Assembly (NCBI GenBank): GCA_001414345.1
Contig: LLCB01000043.1
Location: 62,001-126,000, forward strand
DNA: 64,000 nt
Source: Hymenoscyphus infarciens
Lineage: Eukaryota; Ascomycota; Leotiomycetes; Helotiales; Helotiaceae
Reading direction: 5' to 3'
Part shown: positions 57,142 to 64,000 of the stretch, one piece after another
How the letters are laid out: every line of letters starts with the position of its first letter
Position numbering within the stretch: the first letter of the stretch is position 1
Made by a program: the position numbers and the translations under genes
The notes under the pieces: generated by a model
What the model was told of the DNA's origin: nothing
The model's input: only the letters and a program-made list of their open reading frames with translations
Databases searched by the model: none

Positions 57142-57903
57142 CAGTGTGGTCGATAGTATTATCGTGATAAAATACTGCAGTATTTTAGATTAATATATTA
57201 TTATGATATCCCAGTAGTACGTATCTAAATACGCTATAATACGATTGTAATATCGTGATATTATACAGTATATCTTTTAATAACTTGTAAGCGCTAAAAC
57301 CTACTTTTTCTTAAAATGAGGCTATTTACACTTTCCCTATATACTCTTTTATTACTTACTTATTAGACTAAAATAATTTTTATTTATCGATTTGGTTAAT
57401 ATTTGCCTATAATTAAAGGGTAAAACTTAGTAGAATTCAATGCACTAGTTTATTATATTCTAGCTAGTAATCTAACGTTATTGTTATCGAATTAGTACTT
57501 AGTGTTAAGAGATTTTTTCATCTCGTACGAGCTACCTTTTTAACCTTATAATATTTAGGTTAATTTAAGAGCTATTTATATGATTCTTTTTTTAAAATAC
57601 TCTATTTAAATAGATCTATAATTCTAGCTATTTAGCTGTATATTTTTTATATTATACGTTGTGCTATATAAAGCTAAAATAAAAGGCTGAAAAGAAGTAG
57701 GGTAAAATCCGGGGTAAAAAGCTTAAATATTGTGGCTTAGCAATACCACGATATTATCATGATATTGATTAAAATACCAACAATATAAAGGATAATATTG
57801 TTGGATATCGTGGCATTTAAATGGTATAAATAGTACGTATTAAAGTGGGTTTCCAACAATATATCGTGGTGGTACAATATTCTAAATACTATCGACCACA
57901 CTG
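57142..57903. mobile_element. 762-bp hAT-type MITE
   Basis: TIRs CAGTGTGGTCGATAGTATT (19 bp, perfect) at both ends, with an 8-bp duplication TTAGCAAC (57134-57141, 57904-57911). An 8-bp duplication and termini starting CAG are hallmarks of hAT transposons. The interior is AT-rich with further inverted copies of CGTGATATTAT-like motifs, and there is no transposase. Confidence 0.9.
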
Positions 57904-58999
57904 TTAGCAACTGCGTAGCAGTCAATTGTCTGTACCATGGGGTGTGTTATTAGAACAGGATGTGGGAAAGGCCCGAACTGCTCGGAATTGTTTGGACATG
58001 TTGTTTTCTTGTCGTATCGAATGTCGTATCGGCTAATGAGAAGGACGAGGTAATGAGGTTTGTTGACGTAGATTTCAGGTTGACGCAGTGTGAACCTAGC
58101 TTCACTTGTCTGGTTTGCGCTTCTCCAAGGAATTGTGGTAACGAGTAGCGTGTTCCCGTGAACTGGATCGGACAGGTTTTGAGAGGAGCTAATGTTCATA
58201 GCCCACATTTTCTTGACCGTCTCTGTCATATTGTCATGATATTGATCGGAAGTTCGTTCTCCTCTTGAATCCATTCGAAGGCGGTGATGTCAAAATATGG
58301 TAGCGTAATATTGTTGAATGTCGTACCAACTGGAAGCTTTTCAATGTTGTGTAGAGCCCGCGCAGCTGTCTGTAGGCACTCGAGTCCGCTCTTGTTGTTA
58401 GAATTTACAAGAGTGCCGGTTAGGGCCCCTTTCATGGCAACTGTAAATCTGTTGGCGCTGTACGAGTTGTACCAATCGTACCCGTCCCTTTCGCTTGGCA
58501 TACTAATATCTCTAATTTCCTTCTTATCCTTATCTTGTATTGTTGTCGGGATCCACGACACTGAACCAGTCGCGATTGGCGAAGAAATCTGAACTGGAAG
58601 AAGCAAAATAGTCAAGAAAACACAGATCCAAAAGAACTTTGTCCGACGACCGTTTCTGTTTTGCTGAAATCGTGGTATGATGATACAGTATGAGACGAAG
58701 AAACTGAGATCATGGAGGCTCAGTCCAGATGTTTCCATAAGAATCATTGCACATCGCCATGTTGAAATTATCGTCCAGCTCAGCACAATGATCCGAACTG
58801 CCAGGAGAAGAGCTGAAATGATTGTAGTCGCCTTGGTTTGCGAAACCACGACTGGTGATATGGTCTTTTCTCCAAATCGATTCGTCGGAGTCCTGTCGAT
58901 GCCAAAAGCATGATTGTTGATGAAACATAACATGAAAATGGTGAACGAAACAGCAGAAAGAAAATGTAGGGGCAGTAAATACCACGCTTTACATTTATC

Positions 59000-60776
59000 C
59001 TAGAGGGTATTGTAATCGTTTGACTCGCGGCAGCAATGTTTTCGTCTGATAATGTTTTGCCGTTTCGCAGTTATTTTCGAAGTCTCGACATCCTTCGCAC
59101 TGGAGTATTCCGTTGGTGTTGCATCGCAGCTACACAAGGGAACCTCCTGCGGGGGAATCAAGGGACGTGTGTTGCAAAAATTTTGTTGCAAAGTATTGCA
59201 ATTCATTACAACGAATATCTCGGGTTGTTTGACCTATCCGTGGTTAGAATTCGGGGGTATATGGGCGTTTGTAATTTGAAGAAATGGTTGATACTATAAG
59301 GCGACTCATAGCAAAAGTGTTAAATATATTTGAAAAAACATGTTGGATTTGAACTTTCAATGCCCAACTTGGAGTTGTTCTATTTTTCGAAATGGGTGGT
59401 GGCACGACATGGCTTAGCCACTTTGGGTTACGGAAGTTGATGCAGAACCCAATAGAATCATGGTGCTATTCCGACCGCACCTTGAATTAACCAAAATAAA
59501 CAAGGAAGCGCGCGGGAAGTTAATGTTCCGCTAAGAATGAGGCTTTTGTCTTACTCGGTTGACACCCCGTAATACTTTTAGAAGAGCATCCCTGTGGAAA
59601 AGTAAAATGCCTATTTCTGTCAGGCGCCACATGGATGAGTTAAATCGTACACCAAAAGGCTTCTTTTTGGGTCCAGAAACAGTACTTTAGACAACTTTGG
59701 AATTGTGCCATAAGGTTGCTGCCCTCGGCACTTTCCAAGGAATTGAGCCTCAAAAAGTCCCAGTTTTAGCACAGTTTCTGGAGGCGCACCTGCAATGTGA
59801 TGGAATGCCACTCACTTCTTACCACTTACCTCTCACGCCAACACACCCGAGTGAGTTTTATAAATAAATGGAACCCAACAGGACAGAGCAGAAGGGGAGA
59901 TGTCACGTGAGTGGCTATATACACGGGTGGCTGATATTTTTCATAACTTACTCACGCTGCTTACCTATCAATAGAGGCTTCGAATGCTTTTGAGTTCACC
60001 TGTGTAAGGTCGACCATTGTATACCATCTCTAGAAATACCTCTACTCTCTCAAATTGTCTAACTACGACCCGGGAAACTCAATACACTGTTTTATTTACT
60101 TCAAAAACAAATGACCAAACCCCCACTGTCTCCACCCAGAAAGAAGTAGACAGAGCAGTCTCGTACCTTTCAAAAACCAATGTCCCAGAGCAAGACCACC
60201 CCGCCCCGCCGCCGGTACACCAAAACACCCTACCTAACCATGAGGCAATTTGAAGTTTGGTGGCTAGATGGACAGGAATCAAGTCTCGAGGTGACGCTCG
60301 CGCTCCTTCCTCCTCCCCTCAACCCGGAACCCACGCCGCGTCATTTGACCAGAGGAAGGACGGAAGGCACGACTTTTGGAACAGAAACGACCACGGAAAC
60401 ATATAACATGTGTTTAACCAAAACCAACGGAGTAACAGGGGGGGGGGACTACCCCAAAATGCTTGCACTCGGTTGTCATGGAGAAACAGTTCATTGGGGT
60501 CGGAGTCAAAATGTAGGAACAAGATATACAACAGCAATATTGAGCCAAAAATGTGCAAGAAATCACGATAGCTTTTCGTAATGCAAGGTCACTATCTAGA
60601 ATATCGTACAAAAAGTCTCACTCAAATCTTCTCATCCATCCCCTCCTTCCCCCACCAAAGCTCCTGAAGATCATACCCCAACACGCCATGCACATTGCCC
60701 GCTCCATTGGATATCAGCGCAAATATTCGTTTTTTGTTTGTACCCTCCCGATACCATATATTAACAGTCCCCATTA
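59000..60776. other. Intergenic, no supported gene
   Basis: The missing first exon of the membrane-protein relic should lie in the left part, but no convincing donor was found. The right part is the 3' flank of the ChAPs gene with weak frames on both strands. Confidence 0.45.
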
Positions 60777-63146
60777 TTAACCCTCCGTACCACTGCTTCT
60801 GAATGCCGCACACAACGCAGCATAGTGATGAGTGAGGTCGAGAACATTCTGAGGTAGACTGGTAGCTTGAATGATACTCCTAACCTTTACTGCACCTTCG
60901 TCCTCGATCAATGTTCGGATAGTCAAGAGAAGCTCAGGGCTGAATTCCGAGTACCATCTATACTGCCAGGTCACAAGTCGGATGACTCCCGCCACGGTCT
61001 CCCTCGTATTCTTGTCCTTCTCGAAATCCGAGAGAATGCCAGCAAGAGCTTTTGGCGAGAATCGGATGGCTAGGCAAGCACGGAAAGCCTCTACAGCTTC
61101 TACTTGATGGTGCAAACGTTCAGCGAGAGAACCTAGAATCTCCCACTCTTCAGCGGATTTCTTGTACTGCATTGACTGAGCACGGTACTGTGCCATTTCA
61201 GTGCGCCAGATGGTGTATATGCGAAGATCTTCATACAAAACCATGAATAAACTGTCAAGCCATCTCTCGCAAAGTCGCTTGTTGTTGAATCGAGAAAGTT
61301 GCTCTTCGGTTGCTTCGGACTATTTTTCGGTTAGTGAAACAAACGGTTAGAGAGTAAAAGGGGAGACCAACATCTTCGTTACCACCCTTCACTTCTTCTG
61401 GCGTGACAGTGTGTGTTGGTTTTTCAACCGACTCGTCAGCGGTTGACCCTCTCACGCCATTTTCAGGTACTAATGTTGGGGCTGTAGATTCACCATTGGC
61501 GCTTTTTGCATTCTCGTCATGTTCGTCGTCGCCGTTGATGGGAGGACCTGGACTTCCTCTCAGTACATCAGTGCTTGGGTTGCGAGTTGCAGTGTCATCA
61601 CCTTGTTGACCAACAGGTGGTTTGTTTTCACTGCGGTATTCTTCCTCCATCACAAACACATTACTTCTGATCTTGAGCAACTGATCCCATCCGATCTTGG
61701 CAGTCATTTCGGTGAGAATGCTATACGCATGCTTGAAGGTTCCTTTGTACTGTGCAGCTCGGAGACTATGCAAACTGGGATGTATTTGCTCCCCGTATTT
61801 CGATTCCGGTTCGCTGTCAATCTCGTCCAGCCGTGTCTCAGGTAAGGTAGGCAGATAAATTTCTTTGGGTTCTGGCATGATTGGGGCATCTTTGTCTTGG
61901 TAGGTAAACATGGGGCAGGAATTCAAGGTGGTCAGCGCATTCTCCCAGTCCTCCATCGTGACGTAGACTTCTGCCAATCTTGCCCACGTGCCAAACTCAC
62001 TGGGTGCTGCCACAGTACTTCGATCCGCACAACCAAGAGCCATTTGTAATCGTTCTTGCTTCAGATCCGGAGTACTTGGGTTAAGAGCTTTTCTCTTTAA
62101 GAATTCGGCTTGCGTATCGAGCATTACGTAGTCCATGGGTGATTGTTTTATAGAGTCGTGGAGAATTCGAACAGCCTGAACTTCCTCATTGCCCATAAAC
62201 AGAACCTTTGCCAGCAGCGAGGAAACTTCGACATTGCGGGTTCGGAGTTTTTCGAAAAGGTTTATGCCTGAAGCAAATCGCCCAGTCGTGTGGAAGTATT
62301 TGAGTAGTCCAGCTGTAAGGTGGTTGGAGACATTGTTGGGAACTTGGACAACCGAATCGGACCCTAGCTGCCAACCTGTTTCTCGTGAGTATATTGTTTA
62401 TGAATAGGAGTCCATTGAATCGTACCTCGGAAAAACAACTGCTCTGCAGCTTGCAAAAACCGGTGCTCTGTCTCCGTCGTTGTAACGGGGTTGAATCTTC
62501 GAACACCCATGATCTTCCTGATTGTCTCCCCGCTACCATCATCCGCATATGAATATGCACGGAGTACGCTGCACAGATATGTTTCCAGCCATAATTCATC
62601 TGAAGCGTGCCTCTTGTCTCCACGCTCATCGATACAATAACTGTCGACACTTCCAGGAATCGTCACATGGACTCGCATGTCAAGTCTTGAAAAGGCATTG
62701 TAGCAGCTGTCCAACGTTAGCTGGTGCCAATGATGTTCCAACAGAAGTCCCCATACCAGTATACACCTTCGACTATCTTGGTCGTTGATTGTTGGGTCTC
62801 TTTGTAGGTGAGGGTATTAATGTAGGCTGCCAAACTGGCCGAAGAGGAGGCGTCCACGCCGGTAACATGATGATATACACCAATCTAGTGGTCGATTAGA
62901 ATGCGTACTCAAGCCAAATATTGCTACATTTCAACCTACTTGTTTGCCTGGATTTCTTGGAGCTTGTTTAATCAACTGGACCAGATCGGGAGGCCCCAAC
63001 TCTCGCAGTGCGGCGAGGGTTTCAGCTCTGGCATCAATGGATTCATGTAGGATATCCTCCGTCAACCTGTAGTTTGGCAGTTAGCACGTTGGTGGTGGCA
63101 GACTTGGGGAAGGGCATTTCTACTCTGGGACAGCTGGCGCAACCAT
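60777..63146 (-). CDS. ChAPs family exomer cargo adaptor (Bch1/Bud7-like)
   Basis: Exons 63146-63124, 63066-62940, 62884-62757, 62706-62426, 62363-61372 and 61319-60777 sum to 698 codons (697 residues). It begins MVAPAVPELTEDI. Family-specific blocks are LRELGPPDL, YHHVTGVDASSSASLAAYINTL, EGVYCCYNAFSRLDMRV, IPGSVDSYCIDERG, SDSVVQVPNNVSNHLTAGLL, and CERWLDSLFMVLYEDLRIYTIWR with the terminus ALCAAFRSSG. These identify a ChAPs (Chs5/Arf1-binding) protein. Such proteins form TPR-like scaffolds in exomer, sorting cargo such as chitin synthase from the trans-Golgi to the surface. An acidic, disordered insert occupies about residues 430-515. The exon 5 donor is the rare GTTGGT. Confidence 0.93.
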
Positions 63147-64000
63147 CTTGTTCAGTCTCTTTCACTACTCAACGACCGTTGGGGTGGATTGCTGGTGACA
63201 GCAGAAGAAAAGACAGATTCGCAGTGACTGCATGCGACACCGATCTATTGCACAGGAATTCTGATATTGGGAGGAGTGGTGGTTGAGGAGGACCGACTTC
63301 ACTTCACTTTCAAGTCGCTATCTCTCCCATGTCTAGCTGTGACACCCCTGCCGGTGCGCCACACCTCAGCCTTATCACGTGAAGCTATTAACTAAAACTC
63401 AATTATCTCTGACGGGACCAGGCTTATTTTTCAGATAAAAACTTACGCTGAGGAGTCAAAAGAATAGCGCGGTTTGTTTCTAGGTAGTTTAGAACGCGGG
63501 GTTCCTTTCTTTTTTACTAACAACCATGAACTCATGATCTTCTTAGTAAGTAGCAAGACAAGAAAGGTGGTTTGTACAATAAAACAAAAATTGACGTCGA
63601 ATTGAGAAAGATAGGACTTACTAACCTATTCTTATCTTAAGTGTCCAAGGTTTACAAGTGACAATTTGAAAAGTGCGAGGTGCAACAAAACAACTACAAA
63701 CCCACTACTAACAGTCTTCACTCCGTTATCAAGTCACTTTAGTCTTTAATGCATTGGATTTCATCTGATATACACTTATGATTCTTTACAGTTGAGACAG
63801 TTTCAAAACTGGGATATACAACAAAAACATTACTCCTCGCTCTTCATTCCTTTATGTTTGATACCTAGAACACTTGGAAAAAGTCGAAACTCCCTATAGC
63901 CCAATTCCTAGCTCCGCACTCCCAAACTATGCCATAATGTTTTCAGAATCATCCTATACACCTCTCTCTAGCCTTCATGGTTAATTCGCAAAATGCGATG
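63147..64000. other. ChAPs gene upstream region
   Basis: The promoter-proximal 850 bp hold no gene or repeat that I can support. Confidence 0.55.

Larger units (their letters stand above)
55201..58999 (-). pseudogene. Multi-pass membrane protein gene broken by two transposons
   Basis: From a splice acceptor at 59000, reading leftwards, the frame begins DKCKAWYLLPLHF and has three hydrophobic helices (FLSAVSFTIFMLCF; TTIISALLLAVRIIVLSW; FFWICVFLTILLLPVQI). An N-glycosylation-rich ectodomain and a last helix near the C-terminus (LWLGLNLLVTISGTILYIL) follow. Removing the hAT-type element (57142-57903) and the 9-bp-TSD element (55827-56933), with one target copy each, leaves a single continuous frame. 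Remaining lesions are a frameshift near 58,230 and two nonsense codons (TAA, TGA) between about 55,710 and 55,765. The upstream exon was not found. It resembles fungal hypothetical membrane proteins with large ectodomains; function unknown. Confidence 0.75.

Overview
This is filamentous ascomycete (Pezizomycotina) nuclear DNA, possibly Leotiomycetes; the class is an inference from gene content and no species is named. The grounds are 46-150 bp GT-AG introns with CTAAC-type branch points, fungal families (DUF1765, 2EXR, SesB-NACHT-ankyrin NLR, PTH11-like rhodopsin-domain protein, GH72, CE1+CBM1, ChAPs), and AT-rich tracts full of TAA/TAG that look like repeat-induced point mutation (RIP).

Layout. 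1-7.0 kb: no gene I can support, but a cluster of perfect and near-perfect hairpins at 4.5-5.0 kb. 7.0-10.7 kb (-): DUF1765 protein. 13.1-15.1 kb (+): F-box protein. 16.2-23.0 kb: a 6.8 kb RIP-degraded element with hexamer-built inverted termini and a 4-bp target duplication. 25.3-26.7 kb (-): SRPK-like kinase. 27.4-27.9 kb: Tc1/mariner-type MITE. 28.9-29.8 kb (+): 2EXR protein. 30.5-31.9 kb (-): rhodopsin-domain membrane protein with an apparent frameshift. 32.5-33.8 kb (-): secreted CE1 esterase with CBM1. 34.7-38.7 kb (-): NLR with an alpha/beta-hydrolase N-terminus. 40.3-42.1 kb (-): purine-cytosine permease. 43.3-44.7 kb (-): one-helix coiled-coil membrane protein. 45.0-46.9 kb (-): epoxide hydrolase broken by a 239-bp MITE. 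49.4-51.3 kb (+): GPI-anchored GH72 glucanosyltransferase. 52.0-53.2 kb: degenerate tandem repeats next to a second copy of the Tc1/mariner-type MITE. 55.2-59.0 kb (-): a membrane-protein pseudogene interrupted by a Mutator-like and a hAT-like element. 60.8-63.1 kb (-): ChAPs (Bch1/Bud7) exomer cargo adaptor.

There is no operon-like logic. The genes are independent housekeeping, secretion/cell-wall, nutrient-uptake and defence-type genes separated by repeat-rich spacers. The main story is mobile DNA: at least five structurally distinct element types, each recognised by its termini and target duplications, two of which sit inside otherwise readable genes. Splice joins were worked out by hand from frame, splice-site consensus and family motifs; no database search was possible.
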